Positions 17,518 through 26,434 of a DNA stretch of 64,000 bases are shown piece by piece. The DNA lies in contig JAAYJV010000048.1 in assembly GCA_012522755.1 (NCBI GenBank), positions 16,425 through 80,424 of the forward strand. The letters are read 5' to 3'. The translations under genes were made by a program, and so were the position numbers. The notes below the pieces were generated by a model that was given only the letters and a program-made list of their open reading frames with translations, was not told where the DNA came from and did no database searches. How positions within the stretch are numbered: position 1 is the stretch's first letter; the number at the start of each line of letters is the position of its first letter. The stretch is from Candidatus Hydrogenedens sp. GTDB lineage: Bacteria > Hydrogenedentota > Hydrogenedentia > Hydrogenedentales > CAITNO01.

Positions 17518-19110
17518 TCAGGCCCGCTCTTTGCCATTTCTGTATGTTCTCAACAGGAAATATTCAAAACTGTCCAGAAGAGCCACATAAGAGGCTGTGA
17601 TGATATTCTCGGAAACGCCGACAGTGGACCAGCTGTCTCTGGGGTCGGAGGTCTCGATGAGCACCCGGGTCTTTGCCTGGGTGGCCAGCTTCCCGTCCAG
17701 AATGCGTACTTTGTAGTCTTCCAGATGCATCTCTTCAATGGCGGGATAACAAGGCTGCAATGCTTTGCGCAGCGCATTGTTCATGGCGTCAACAGGTCCA
17801 TCCCCTTCGGCCACGACATGGGAAATTTCACCTCCGGGCAGTTCCAGTTTGACTGTCACTTCCGAGAAAGTCGGACCATCGACACGGGGCTGGTTGACGC
17901 GGGCATGATAACCCAGTGTCTTGAAGAGGAAGGGGGTCTGATTGAGAACACGGCGTATGATCAGATGCAGCGAGGCGTCGGCTCCTTCAAATTCATAGCC
18001 TTTGTTTTCCAGATCTTTCACCTGGCGCAGGATTTCGCTCGTATTGGGATCATCTTTCTCCAGAGTGATACCCAGCTCTTCCGCTTTCTGAATGAGGCTG
18101 GAACGGCCGGCAAGCTCACTCACGGCGATGCGTGTGAAGTTTCCGACAAGTTCCGGCTGCACATGTTCATAGCTCGTCTTGTTCTTCTTCACAGCATCGG
18201 CATGCATGCCGCCTTTATGGGTGAAAGCATTCTTGCCCACATAGGGCGCATGATCACGGGGGCTCATATTGGCCAGTTCCGCAATGAAGTGGGAGCGGCG
18301 CGTCAGCTGTGCCAGCTGTTCATCGCTGATGACATCGTAGCCCATTTTCAGTTGCAGCCCGGGGATGACCGTGCAGAGATTCACATTGCCGCAACGTTCG
18401 CCATAGCCGTTCATGGTTCCCTGCACCTGGGTGGCGCCGGCCTTCACGGAGGCGAAGACACTGGCAACGGCACAGCCGCAGTCATTATGGGGATGGATGC
18501 CCACTTGCGTGTTCGGAACTCTTTCCACAGCGGCCCGGGTCATTTCAGCGACGGCATCGGGAAGCTGCCCGCCGTTGGTATCACAAAGAACCACGGCTTC
18601 CGCACCCGCCTCGGCTGCACACTGCAATACGGCGAGGGCGTATTCCGCATCTTCAATATACCCGTCGAAGAAATGTTCCGCATCCAGAAAGACACGGCGG
18701 TCATGGGCTTTCAACCAGGCCACCGATTCAGAGACCAGTGTAAGATTGTCTTCCAGGGAAATTCTAAGGACGTCTTTCACCTGGGAGGGGATGCTTTTGG
18801 CGAAAATGGTCACCACAGGACTGCCCGCCTGGATGAGCGAGTTCAGATTGGGATCATCGTCACAGCTGTATTTGATGTGACGGGTACTTCCGAAGGCCGC
18901 CATGACACTGTGTTTGAGATCCAGATCTTTAACCTGCTCAAAGAGTGCGGCCGCTTTGGGATTGGATCCCGGCTGGCCTCCTTCAATATAGTCCACTCCC
19001 AGAGCGTCCAGTGTTTTCACCACCAGCAGCTGGTCTTCAGCGGAAAATTTGATCCCGGGACCCTGGGCACCGTCCCGTAATGTCGTATCATAAATATGGA
19101 TTTTTTTCAT
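17518..19110 (-). CDS. cimA: (R)-citramalate synthase
   Basis: CimA condenses pyruvate and acetyl-CoA to (R)-citramalate, the first step of the threonine-independent isoleucine route. The HMGL-like TIM barrel begins IYDTTLRDGAQGPGIKFS and has the metal/active-site segments HPHNDCGCAVA and GTMNGYGERCGNVNL, then KGGMHADAV. A C-terminal LeuA-type allosteric domain (about 390-520) is present, so feedback control by isoleucine is plausible. The 530-aa length and the GIKFSAEDQ and YIEGGQPGSNPK sequences fit the CimA branch rather than LeuA. It lies downstream of the ApgM/ThrB-like gene on the same strand. Confidence 0.92.
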   Translation of the reverse strand: MKKIHIYDTTLRDGAQGPGIKFSAEDQLLVVKTLDALGVDYIEGGQPGSNPKAAALFEQVKDLDLKHSVMAAFGSTRHIKYSCDDDPNLNSLIQAGSPVVTIFAKSIPSQVKDVLRISLEDNLTLVSESVAWLKAHDRRVFLDAEHFFDGYIEDAEYALAVLQCAAEAGAEAVVLCDTNGGQLPDAVAEMTRAAVERVPNTQVGIHPHNDCGCAVASVFASVKAGATQVQGTMNGYGERCGNVNLCTVIPGLQLKMGYDVISDEQLAQLTRRSHFIAELANMSPRDHAPYVGKNAFTHKGGMHADAVKKNKTSYEHVQPELVGNFTRIAVSELAGRSSLIQKAEELGITLEKDDPNTSEILRQVKDLENKGYEFEGADASLHLIIRRVLNQTPFLFKTLGYHARVNQPRVDGPTFSEVTVKLELPGGEISHVVAEGDGPVDAMNNALRKALQPCYPAIEEMHLEDYKVRILDGKLATQAKTRVLIETSDPRDSWSTVGVSENIITASYVALLDSFEYFLLRTYRNGKERA

Positions 19111-19241
19111 GGTTTATCTTCTTTCTGTATAGAATGCACCCCTGCATTTGTTTTATGGGTAAAAAGTGTGTGATCCTCCGCAAAATCAGACACTCTTGCG
19201 ATAGTATATCAAAGCCGGGACTTTGATGCCTAACGTCACTT

Positions 19242-20465
19242 TCAGAAGCTCAGCTTTTCATCCTTCAGAAAGTGTGTCGTCAGACGAAAGCCCTCGGGAA
19301 TCATGACGCCGCTGGATAAGGCGGTGCCTTCTCCGAAAGCGGCTGATTCTCCTGGGGTAATTCCCACACCACAGACAGCGAAAGGCACGGCGCCGGAGGC
19401 ATGGGTTTTTGTGCTGATAAGCGTAAAGTGATCGGGAGCCACCAGAACACGGCTGTCGTCCCGTTGCAGGGCATAGTCCAGCATGGGCGCCACAACCTGT
19501 GTATCAAAATCTTCAATGGCCTGAATCTTGAGGGGAACACTTCCCTGGTGTCCTGCTTCGTCCGGGGCTTCCACGTGAAGATAGACAAAGTCATGTTTTT
19601 CCAGGGCATCCAGTGCGGCCTGCACCTTGCCCGCATAGTCCGTATCAATCCAGCCTGTGGCACCTTCCACGTCGATCACTTCCAGACCGGCACACAGGCC
19701 GATGCCTTTCACAAGATCGACAGCGGAAATGACGGCACCACTGAGGCCGAAGCGGTCTTGATAAGATTCCAGGGTGAGTGCCCGCCCCTGGCCCCAAGGC
19801 CACAATGAAGTGGCGGGAAGCTTTCCTTCAGCAACACGGGCCGCATTGACGGGGTGATCTTTCAGGAGTTTTTGCGAAGCTTCCATGAGCGAAAGAAGGA
19901 GAGGAGCCGCTTTTCCCTGAGGCAGCCAGGAGGCATAGGCCTGCCCGGTGATATTGTGGGGAGGCTCACATACGGCCTGTGCGAGATCGTCGATGGAACA
20001 GTCGGCCGAAGCGCTGATGACACCCGTGTGCCTATAGCTCACACCGCCATGAAGACGGATGGGAAAAGATCCGGAGAGTTTCTGATCCAGAAAAGAAATC
20101 AGTTCACGAGCCTCTTCCGTGCTGATGTGCCCGGCCGTAAAATCCTCCAGGGTGCCATTATTCAGCGTCACCAGATTACAACGGAAGGCCACTTCATCTT
20201 CGGCCAGTTGAATGCCCTGATTGGCCGCTTCAATGGCTGCGCGTCCCGAAAAAGAGACACGGGGATCATAGCCGAAAACGGACAGATTACCCACATCACT
20301 GCCGGGAGGCATCCCTTCGGGAATGGGACAGAAGAGACCTGTCACACCCAGACTGACCACGCGATCCATGTTGGGGGTGCGGGCTGCTTCCAAAGGCGTT
20401 TTGCCCTGGCATTCATCCAGAGGATGATCGGCCATGCCATCGCCCAGCAGAATGATGTATTTCAT
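19242..20465 (-). CDS. 2,3-bisphosphoglycerate-independent phosphoglycerate mutase, archaeal type / proposed homoserine kinase
   Basis: 407 aa, alkaline-phosphatase superfamily. It begins MKYIILLGDGMADHP and continues to TPNMDRV and the metal-site region GSDVGNLSVFGYDP, then EAPDEAGHQG and LVAPDHFT with the metal-binding Asp and His. This family (ApgM) includes a bacterial branch proposed to act as homoserine kinase. The neighbouring cimA and the presence of lysC elsewhere make an amino-acid role possible, but glycolytic mutase activity cannot be excluded. ATG at 20465 has AAGGG 8 nt upstream; the longer ORF to 20645 runs into repeat sequence. Confidence 0.85.
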   Translation of the reverse strand: MKYIILLGDGMADHPLDECQGKTPLEAARTPNMDRVVSLGVTGLFCPIPEGMPPGSDVGNLSVFGYDPRVSFSGRAAIEAANQGIQLAEDEVAFRCNLVTLNNGTLEDFTAGHISTEEARELISFLDQKLSGSFPIRLHGGVSYRHTGVISASADCSIDDLAQAVCEPPHNITGQAYASWLPQGKAAPLLLSLMEASQKLLKDHPVNAARVAEGKLPATSLWPWGQGRALTLESYQDRFGLSGAVISAVDLVKGIGLCAGLEVIDVEGATGWIDTDYAGKVQAALDALEKHDFVYLHVEAPDEAGHQGSVPLKIQAIEDFDTQVVAPMLDYALQRDDSRVLVAPDHFTLISTKTHASGAVPFAVCGVGITPGESAAFGEGTALSSGVMIPEGFRLTTHFLKDEKLSF

Positions 20466-20589
20466 GTAATCTACCCTTGTTATTACACCGGGGCCTGTCA
20501 CGATTGGATAAGGTAAGAAGACCCCCAGCATGCCAATACTGTACCATGCTAACGGTTTTAAGGGCAAGAGAATTCCTGAAAAGAGGAAA

Positions 20590-20715
20590 TCAGGGAATAG
20601 GAACGAGGGGCAAGGGCACGTAGGGGAACGGCATGCCGTGCCCACTTTGTCCCCTTAGTCCATTCCGTCCATGACCTCCACTCCGTCCACTTGGTCCACT
20701 CTGTCCACTGAAAGC
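20590..20715 (-). repeat. Dispersed intergenic repeat, right module, with REP-like palindrome
   Basis: Read on the minus strand: AGTGGACAGAGTGGACC, then more GTGGAC/ATGGAC units, then GGGCACGGCATGCCGTtCCC and CTAC, followed by a C-rich CCCTCGTTCC tail. This is the same order as in the two units near 50.7 and 51.1 kb. The palindrome is at 20624-20643 with one mismatch, and GTAG stands at its foot at 20620-20623 on the plus strand. The 20466-20754 spacer holds nothing else I can support. Confidence 0.75.
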
Positions 20716-20754
20716 CGTTTGTGCTCAAACCCCGATTCAAAGCCTGTCCAGTAT

Positions 20755-20787
20755 AAAAAAAGCGACGGCAACCGAAGTTGCCGCCGC
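20755..20787 (-). terminator. Rho-independent terminator of the pilin gene
   Basis: Minus strand: an 11-position stem (20777-20787 with 20762-20772, one mismatch) closed by a UUCG tetraloop and followed by seven U. It is 36 nt after the pilin stop codon. Confidence 0.92.
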
Positions 20788-20822
20788 AGATGATCGACAG
20801 AATAATGTCTGTTAAGACACTA

Positions 20823-21278
20823 TCAGATAGCTGTGCTGTCAGCGTCAGCCTGAGCACCAACTTCCTGACGGATGATGCCGCTGGCATTCACGAAGAAATA
20901 GCGGATACCGGTGGTGCCATCCTGATTGGGATCGGCTGTGACTTCAAAGTCCTGGAAGAGGCCGTTGGCGTCTTCGACTTCACCGGCGAGGTTGAAATCA
21001 TAGCCTTGCAGGGTGTCGCCATTGGCGGTGATTTCCAGATCCAGGAAGGAGGGGCCATCGGTCGGCTCTCTCAGGTCGGACCAGTCTTCAGCATAGCCTT
21101 TGGTAGCGGCGGCATAGGCGGTCTGAGCACCAACGATGGTTTTCAGGTTGCCAATGGCAGCTGCTTCATTGGACTGCAGTCTGGAACGCAGCAAATTGGG
21201 GATGGCGATAGCGGCGATAATCGCAATAATAGCCACAACAATCATCAGTTCGATCAGCGTAAAGCCCTTGTTCTTCAT
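20823..21278 (-). CDS. Type IV pilin / type II secretion major pseudopilin-like protein
   Basis: 151 aa with a short leader and class III cleavage site: MKNKG then FTLIELMIVV, with Glu at mature position 5 for assembly. The hydrophobic N-terminal helix runs to IPNLLRSR, and the globular part includes AIGNLKTIVGAQTAYAA and a G-Y-x-E-D segment typical of the short pilins of PVC/FCB bacteria. A prepilin peptidase gene that could process it lies at 42 kb. The gene has its own sigma-54-type promoter and a strong terminator, as expected for an abundant pilin. It could be the T2SS pseudopilin GspG, but lack of other T2SS genes nearby and the sigma-54 site favour a pilin. Confidence 0.88.
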   Translation of the reverse strand: MKNKGFTLIELMIVVAIIAIIAAIAIPNLLRSRLQSNEAAAIGNLKTIVGAQTAYAAATKGYAEDWSDLREPTDGPSFLDLEITANGDTLQGYDFNLAGEVEDANGLFQDFEVTADPNQDGTTGIRYFFVNASGIIRQEVGAQADADSTAI

Positions 21279-21343
21279 TGGGTAACCTCCGTTTTTGTTG
21301 TTTTGAACAAGTCACACACAAATTGACTAACTGACTACATGAG

Positions 21344-21359
21344 AGCAATTGCCGTGCCA
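21344..21359 (-). promoter_or_regulatory. Sigma-54 (RpoN) promoter of the pilin gene
   Basis: Minus strand TGGCACG (21359-21353), four bases, then TTGCT (21348-21344): a perfect -24/-12 element with the GG and GC dinucleotides in the required register. The start of transcription would be near 21333, leaving a leader of about 55 nt. Confidence 0.82.
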
Positions 21360-21380
21360 ATATCGAAATTCAGGAACTAA

Positions 21381-21479
21381 ACAAATAATTATCAGTTTGT
21401 GACCGGGTTTCACGAAAAAAAACGGTGGGATGGCAAAAAGAATTGACAAAAAATGTCGAGCTTCAACAAATAATTGTCA
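21381..21479 (-). promoter_or_regulatory. Pair of direct repeats upstream of the sigma-54 promoter (candidate activator sites)
   Basis: ACAAATAATTRTCA occurs at 21381-21394 and 21466-21479, identical at 13 of 14 positions, 85 bp apart (close to eight helical turns). Both lie upstream of the -24 element, at about -50 and -135, where an activator such as PilR would bind. The assignment to PilR is inferred from position only. Confidence 0.5.
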
Positions 21480-21510
21480 TGCCAAACTGAGGGTTGTCCG
21501 GTTCTCGGGG

Positions 21511-22593
21511 CTATTGGATTTCCAACATACGCTGTATGGGGATGAGTGCTTGTTTACGGATTTCCTCATCCAGTTCCACCTGATACTGCTTGTTTTTCAA
21601 GGCGTTGAGCGTATCTTCCAAAGTAATATAGTTCATATGCTTGCAGCGGAGGGTACAGGCCCGGACGAGTTTTCTGTGAGGGAATTCAGCAGCGAGATTA
21701 TCGCCCATGGAACATTCCGTGAGAAGGGCATACCAGGGCGCATCCTTATCGCGCACATAATCGACCATGGCTTTTGTGCTTCCGGATTTATCGACCAGGT
21801 CAATGACTTCAGGGGGGCATTCGGGATGGGCGAGGATTACGGCATCGGCATATTGTTTGCGGATATTGGCCACATCCTCAGGGGTGAAAAGTTCATGGAC
21901 TTCACACTTGGCCTTCCACCCGATGACCAGAGGCTGGTCTTTGGAAATAGCGGCGAATCGAGCCTCGTCGGCTTCTGAATCCAGATAGGGGAGTCCCAGT
22001 TGTGTGGCTGTGTTTTCCGCAAGATAGGCATCGGGCAGAAAAATAATACGCTTGTGACCTTCTTCAATGAGTTTGGTCAATACCTTGTCGGCGTTGCCCG
22101 AGGTGCAGCAATAGTCCGATTCCGCTTTGGCATCGGCATAGGTATTCACATAGGTGACGACCACAGCACCGGGAAATTTCTCTTTCAGGTTCCGGATGTC
22201 AGCAGCTGTGATTCCTTCGGCCAGAGAGCAGCCGGCTTTTTCTGAGGGAACGAGCACGGTTTTTCCCGGGTTCAGAATTTTGGCTGTTTCACCCATGAAC
22301 CAGACCCCGCAAAAGACAATGATGTCAGCTGTGGTTCTGGCGGCAATGGAAGACAGTTGCAGGGAATCGCCCGTATAATCCGGGATACTGTGATAGAGTG
22401 CCGGTTCCATATAGTTATGGCCCAGGATCACCGCATTCATTTCATGCTTGAGTTCATTGATCCCATGGGCAATTTCCACTTTGGCTTCAATTTCAATTTC
22501 AGGCACAATACCCTGGAGCCGTTCATGCATAAATTTTCTTGTTTCATCCAGGCTTGCGCGGACCTGCAAAGTATTCATCTGGATATTCGTCAC
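21511..22593 (-). CDS. nadA: Quinolinate synthase A
   Basis: NadA uses a 4Fe-4S cluster to condense iminoaspartate with dihydroxyacetone phosphate to quinolinate in NAD synthesis. The three expected cluster cysteines are visible in VFCGVWFMGE (C95), HPECPPE and LTECSMGDN; other conserved blocks are LGHNYM, GDSLQLS, YVNTYADAKAESD and MNYITLEDTL. Length 360 aa is normal. The start is GTG at 22593; an ATG at 22578 is an alternative. No nadB or nadC is adjacent. It is transcribed on the same strand as the pilin gene but separated from it by a sigma-54 promoter region. Confidence 0.94.
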   Translation of the reverse strand: MTNIQMNTLQVRASLDETRKFMHERLQGIVPEIEIEAKVEIAHGINELKHEMNAVILGHNYMEPALYHSIPDYTGDSLQLSSIAARTTADIIVFCGVWFMGETAKILNPGKTVLVPSEKAGCSLAEGITAADIRNLKEKFPGAVVVTYVNTYADAKAESDYCCTSGNADKVLTKLIEEGHKRIIFLPDAYLAENTATQLGLPYLDSEADEARFAAISKDQPLVIGWKAKCEVHELFTPEDVANIRKQYADAVILAHPECPPEVIDLVDKSGSTKAMVDYVRDKDAPWYALLTECSMGDNLAAEFPHRKLVRACTLRCKHMNYITLEDTLNALKNKQYQVELDEEIRKQALIPIQRMLEIQ

Positions 22594-22643
22594 TTTCTGC
22601 TTGAGAGTTGAAACATGGGGAATCTGAATCGGGATGGAACTTC

Positions 22644-22673
22644 ATTGTAACAGGATACACGCCTGCAAGTAAA
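22644..22673 (-). promoter_or_regulatory. Candidate promoter for nadA
   Basis: Minus strand -35 TTTACT (22673-22668) and -10 TACAAT (22649-22644), 18-nt spacing, about 50 nt before the nadA start. The rest of the 22674-22999 spacer shows no gene I can support; a 98-codon plus-strand ORF there has no convincing homology or ribosome-binding site. Confidence 0.4.
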
Positions 22674-22999
22674 AGACGGCGATGCAGTTTATAAAATGAA
22701 ACAGCAACCAGGCCGTGTTTCAGTCCCGAAGAGAGATTATTTTTGTGAGATGAGCGGAAATGTCTTTTTTTCTTTCATCGCCATTGGCGGCTTCTTTGCA
22801 GTCAAGGGTGCGGTAAGATCTGTTTCGGGAAACAGTGGGCACAGTGGGACAGAGCGGCTGTACCCGATTCCTGACCTGAATTTCCGACCCGAAGACCGAC
22901 CCTGCTTTTCTCCGTCAAGTATGTTATACTTCTTGTTGCTTTCCTTTATTTCCCTCCCCCATCAGCTTTTCAGCAATACCATAATGAATTGACATATAA

Positions 23000-24430
23000 A
23001 TGACTGCTACACAAGTACGACTGCAAGAAGCGCCCTGGACCGGTACCCGTGAGGTATTGTCCATATCAGGCCCCCTTATTCTGGGCATGCTTTCCTATAC
23101 GATCATGGAGTTCGTTGACAAGGTCATGTGCTCCTATCTGGGAACGGATGCGCTTGCGGCTGTGGGCAGTGCGGGTATTGCCTCCTTCACTCTATGCACG
23201 CTTTTTATGGGAATTGCGAGTATTGTCACCACCTTTGTGGCCCAGTGTTATGGTCGTGAAGAATACGAACTGTGCGCCCGTTACTGCTGGCAGGGCATGT
23301 ATATATCCATTCTGGGTATTGTTTTCGCCATTATCCTGTGGCCATTGGCTCCTGCTCTTTTCGGATCCATGGGACATAATGAAGTGGTGACCCGCTATGA
23401 GCTGGAATATTTTCGTGTGCGCGTTCTGGGTTATTTCTTTGTTGGCGCCACAACGGCTCTGGCGGGTTTTTTCCAATCGGTGAGTAAGCCTCGTATCCCC
23501 ATGTATGCGGCCATCATCGCCAACACCACCAATATTCTGTTCAACTATGTGCTCATTTTCGGCAAATTCGGATTCCCACGCATGGAAGTGGCCGGAGCCG
23601 CTGCAGCCACAGTGTTGTCGACGGTACTGCAATGTATTGTCATGCTCTGGTGTTTTCTTCACCCGCATTTTGACCGCAGCTATCAAACCCGCTCGTCCTG
23701 GGCTTTTGACTGGAAACGTCTTCGTGAGATGATCACCATCGGGATGCCAGCGGCCATCAGCATGTTTCTGGATGTCGCCAACTGGTGGATCTTCACCTCC
23801 TTCATTATCGGCCGTTTCGGAGCAGTGCAGCTTGCGGCCAATACCATTGCCGTCAGCTTCATGCATATCGGTTTTCTCCCAGCTGTGGGGCTCAACCATG
23901 GTGTGGCCACCATTGTGGGTCAATGGCTGGGCCGTCGCGATATTGCCCGTGCCAAAGCGCGCACCTATACGGCCATACGCATAGCGGGGGTTTACATGGT
24001 GATCATGGGTCTGACCTTCGCTCTCTTCGGCAATATACTCATCTCCGTGATCTTCCGTGCGGAAATGGATGTGGTGCGTCTGGGCCATAAACTGCTGATA
24101 CTTGCAGCCCTCTTTCAGGCCTTCGATGCGGTAAACATCATTTGCGTGGGTGCTCTGAAAGGTGCCGGAGATACGCGCTGGATGATGTACATCACCTTTA
24201 TCATGTCCTATCTGGTCTTTCTTCCTCTGGCACTGATTTTTGCCTTCTATTTCCAATGGGGTGCCTTCGGTGCCTGGATGGGCGCAACGATCTTCATCAT
24301 ACTGTTGAGTGGCGTTCTCTTTCGTCGTTTCCAGGGAGAAGGCTGGCGACATATCAATATATTTACGCACACCTCTCCCGAGTCCGTATCACTGGCCGGT
24401 TCCACGGAGCCGGGCTGTGCGCAAGAGTAG
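23000..24430 (+). CDS. MATE family efflux transporter
   Basis: A 476-aa multidrug/toxic-compound exporter of the MATE fold with twelve predicted membrane segments in two homologous halves. The N-terminal half opens LSISGPLILGMLSYTIMEFVDKVM and contains ALAAVGSAG, FVAQCYGR and AGFFQSVSKPR; the second half starts near GMPAAISMFLDVANWW and has GHKLLILAALFQAFDAVNIICVGALKGAGDTR. It would use a Na+ or H+ gradient to export small organic molecules; the substrate is unknown. The next gene, a pseudouridine synthase, starts 16 nt after its stop, so they are probably cotranscribed. Confidence 0.92.
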   Translation: MTATQVRLQEAPWTGTREVLSISGPLILGMLSYTIMEFVDKVMCSYLGTDALAAVGSAGIASFTLCTLFMGIASIVTTFVAQCYGREEYELCARYCWQGMYISILGIVFAIILWPLAPALFGSMGHNEVVTRYELEYFRVRVLGYFFVGATTALAGFFQSVSKPRIPMYAAIIANTTNILFNYVLIFGKFGFPRMEVAGAAAATVLSTVLQCIVMLWCFLHPHFDRSYQTRSSWAFDWKRLREMITIGMPAAISMFLDVANWWIFTSFIIGRFGAVQLAANTIAVSFMHIGFLPAVGLNHGVATIVGQWLGRRDIARAKARTYTAIRIAGVYMVIMGLTFALFGNILISVIFRAEMDVVRLGHKLLILAALFQAFDAVNIICVGALKGAGDTRWMMYITFIMSYLVFLPLALIFAFYFQWGAFGAWMGATIFIILLSGVLFRRFQGEGWRHINIFTHTSPESVSLAGSTEPGCAQE

Positions 24431-24446
24431 AACAGGAATGTGAGTC

Positions 24447-25421
24447 ATGCCGTCTCTGGTCCATTTGACAGTTGAGGATACAGGCGAAGCCGTCCGCTTG
24501 GATGTCTATCTGGCTGACACTCTGGACAATCTTTCAAGAAGTTATCTTAAAAAACTTATTCAAAAAGGCAATGTAACCATTGACGGTCAGCCAGGCACGA
24601 AAGCATCGCAACTTCTTCAGGAAGGACAGAAGCTGACGGTACTCCTTCCGGCACCTCCGTCTCTGGTACCGAGTCCCGAAAATATACCCCTGGACATCCT
24701 CCATGAAGACGAGCATCTGGTTGTGGTCAATAAAGCTTCAGGGATGGTGGTTCATCCCGCTCCGGGACATCAGGGAGGCACCCTGGTGAATGCCCTGCTG
24801 TACCACTGTCCCGATTATGAGCAAACAGGCGACGATTCACGCCGTCCGGGAATTGTCCATCGCCTCGACCGCTACACTTCCGGTGTCATGGTGGCTGCAA
24901 AAAATCAAAGTGCTTATTTCCATCTGGCGAAACAGGCGGCCGAACGTGATTTTGAGCGTCGCTACCTGGCTCTGGTGGCCGGTGAATTCCCTGAAGAACG
25001 GGGCTGTATCAATGCCAGTATGGGTCGCAGTCTTGTAGACCCTTCCCGCATGGCCGTAACCGGAATTAATGCGAAAACAGCCATAACGCATTTTGAAACG
25101 CTGGAACGTTTCCAAGTGGCCTGTCTTGTGCGGCTTACACTGGAAACAGGCCGAACCCATCAGATCCGTGTCCATATGCGTTTTGCCGGGCATCCGATGC
25201 TGGGCGATCCCGTGTATGGTATGGACAGTTACGACTCTCTGGGTATTGATGAGGAGCTGATGGCTGCGCTTGAACAACTGGACGGTCAGGCCCTTCATGC
25301 GGAAAAACTGGGATTTACGCATCCTTTTACAGGAGAATGGTTGTCCTTTTCCAGTTCTCCTCCATCAGATTTTCAAGATGCTCTGAATGCACTTCGCAAT
25401 TTGAAGTCAGACAACAAATAA
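24447..25421 (+). CDS. rluD: RluA-family 23S rRNA pseudouridine synthase (RluD-like)
   Basis: 324 aa with an N-terminal S4 RNA-binding domain (about 15-75, RLDVYLADTLDNLSRSYLKKLIQKG) followed by the RluA catalytic domain. The catalytic aspartate is in GIVHRLDRYTSGVMV; the usual HRLDRDTSG has Y in place of the second D, while the catalytic D is kept. Downstream blocks LETGRTHQIRVHM, GHPMLGDPVYG and LHAEKLGFTHP are standard. RluD modifies helix 69 of 23S rRNA; assignment to RluD over other RluA paralogues rests on the S4 domain and length. Confidence 0.9.
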   Translation: MPSLVHLTVEDTGEAVRLDVYLADTLDNLSRSYLKKLIQKGNVTIDGQPGTKASQLLQEGQKLTVLLPAPPSLVPSPENIPLDILHEDEHLVVVNKASGMVVHPAPGHQGGTLVNALLYHCPDYEQTGDDSRRPGIVHRLDRYTSGVMVAAKNQSAYFHLAKQAAERDFERRYLALVAGEFPEERGCINASMGRSLVDPSRMAVTGINAKTAITHFETLERFQVACLVRLTLETGRTHQIRVHMRFAGHPMLGDPVYGMDSYDSLGIDEELMAALEQLDGQALHAEKLGFTHPFTGEWLSFSSSPPSDFQDALNALRNLKSDNK

Positions 25422-25645
25422 GAAGCCGTGACGCATGCCGGCATTTTTGTGGTATAAAAAGTATGGCTCTCTTCGTTCTTGAAAAGATGCTTTTCAGTGT
25501 ATTTTGCAGCTGTACAGTTTATGGTCGCTTGATTACTCAGGTTAATTATTGCTAAGATATACTTCAAATTGTTAAATGTTTTCGGTATCCGCTTCACATC
25601 TCACTGTGGGGAATACTCCCTCTATATCAACTCAGGACGTTTTCT

Positions 25646-26221
25646 TTGAGTGCAACATCCACCAGATGGTCCAAAGAATTTGAAGACTCTGTTATGGAGC
25701 ATGTTGATCTGCTCTATGCGGTTGCTTTGCGCCTGACGCGCAATCATGCCGATGCGGAAGACCTTACTCAGAACACTTTTGTGAAAGCACTTCGTTTTCA
25801 CGATAAATTCAAGCCCGGTACTTATATAAAAGCGTGGTTGCTCACCATCTTGCGCAACACCTTCATCAATGAGTACCGACGCCGTTCCCGCCGTCCTCTG
25901 GAAGTGGAACTTTCCGGTTTTGAAGTTGCCCGGGACACCAATCCTGACCCGGATATTTTCTTTGAGCCCCGTCCCGGCTGTCGTGAAGATTTGCTTGAGC
26001 TTGTGGATGATCCCGTGCGCCAGGCGGTAGAAGCCCTTCCTCCTGAGTTTCGGGAAGCGGTGTTGATGGCGGACTTGGAAGATATGTCTTACAAGGAAAT
26101 TGCCGAAGCCATGGGCTGCCCTCTTGGCACGGTAATGTCCCGCTTGTATCGTGGTCGAAAGTTACTTCGTGATGCCCTTGAGGAATATGCACGGGAGCGA
26201 GGTGTTGTATCTTCTAAGTAG
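25646..26221 (+). CDS. ECF-type RNA polymerase sigma factor
   Basis: 191 aa. Region 2 (DLLYAVALRLTRNHADAEDLTQNTFVKAL) and region 4 (LPPEFREAVLMADLEDMSYKEIAEAMGCPLGTVMSRL) are both clear; region 3 is absent, as in extracytoplasmic-function sigma factors. The start is taken as TTG at 25646 because AGGA lies 8 nt upstream; the next Met in frame (codon 17) would remove part of region 2. No anti-sigma gene follows directly, so its control is unclear. A terminator-like hairpin follows the stop. The 25422-25645 spacer shows no other gene. Confidence 0.93.
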   Translation: MSATSTRWSKEFEDSVMEHVDLLYAVALRLTRNHADAEDLTQNTFVKALRFHDKFKPGTYIKAWLLTILRNTFINEYRRRSRRPLEVELSGFEVARDTNPDPDIFFEPRPGCREDLLELVDDPVRQAVEALPPEFREAVLMADLEDMSYKEIAEAMGCPLGTVMSRLYRGRKLLRDALEEYARERGVVSSK

Positions 26222-26243
26222 ATATTGATCTGAAAAGAGTCGG

Positions 26244-26286
26244 ACCCCGGTTGAAAACAGTATCTTTGAAGGCTGGGGTTCTTTTA
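26244..26286 (+). terminator. Probable terminator after the ECF sigma gene
   Basis: ACCCC (26244-26248) pairs with GGGGT (26275-26279), extended inward by G-U and G-C pairs, followed by TCTTTTAT. Weaker than the other terminators in the window. Confidence 0.5.
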
Positions 26287-26434
26287 TGTGTCTGTTTTTT
26301 CAGCGCATTTCTTTTTTATATCACAGTAAAGTCTTTGTAACAGGAAAGCAGCAGATCCGGTCTTCAATACAGGCAAGCCGATGCCATATCCCTTTCCTCG
26401 GATCTGCTTTCAACAACAACCAGGAGAAAATTAC

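Noticed and set aside
17353-19080. 575-codon plus-strand ORF opposite cimA
   Set aside because: Shadow of citramalate synthase, which has all catalytic motifs on the other strand.
19111-19241. Attenuator or T-box upstream of cimA
   Set aside because: Only a 7-pair ATCAAAG/CTTTGAT hairpin without a U-run or leader peptide of Ile codons; not enough support.
22696-22992. 98-codon plus-strand ORF upstream of the MATE gene
   Set aside because: No ribosome-binding site or recognisable domain; the central part is similar in style to the intergenic GTGGAC repeats.
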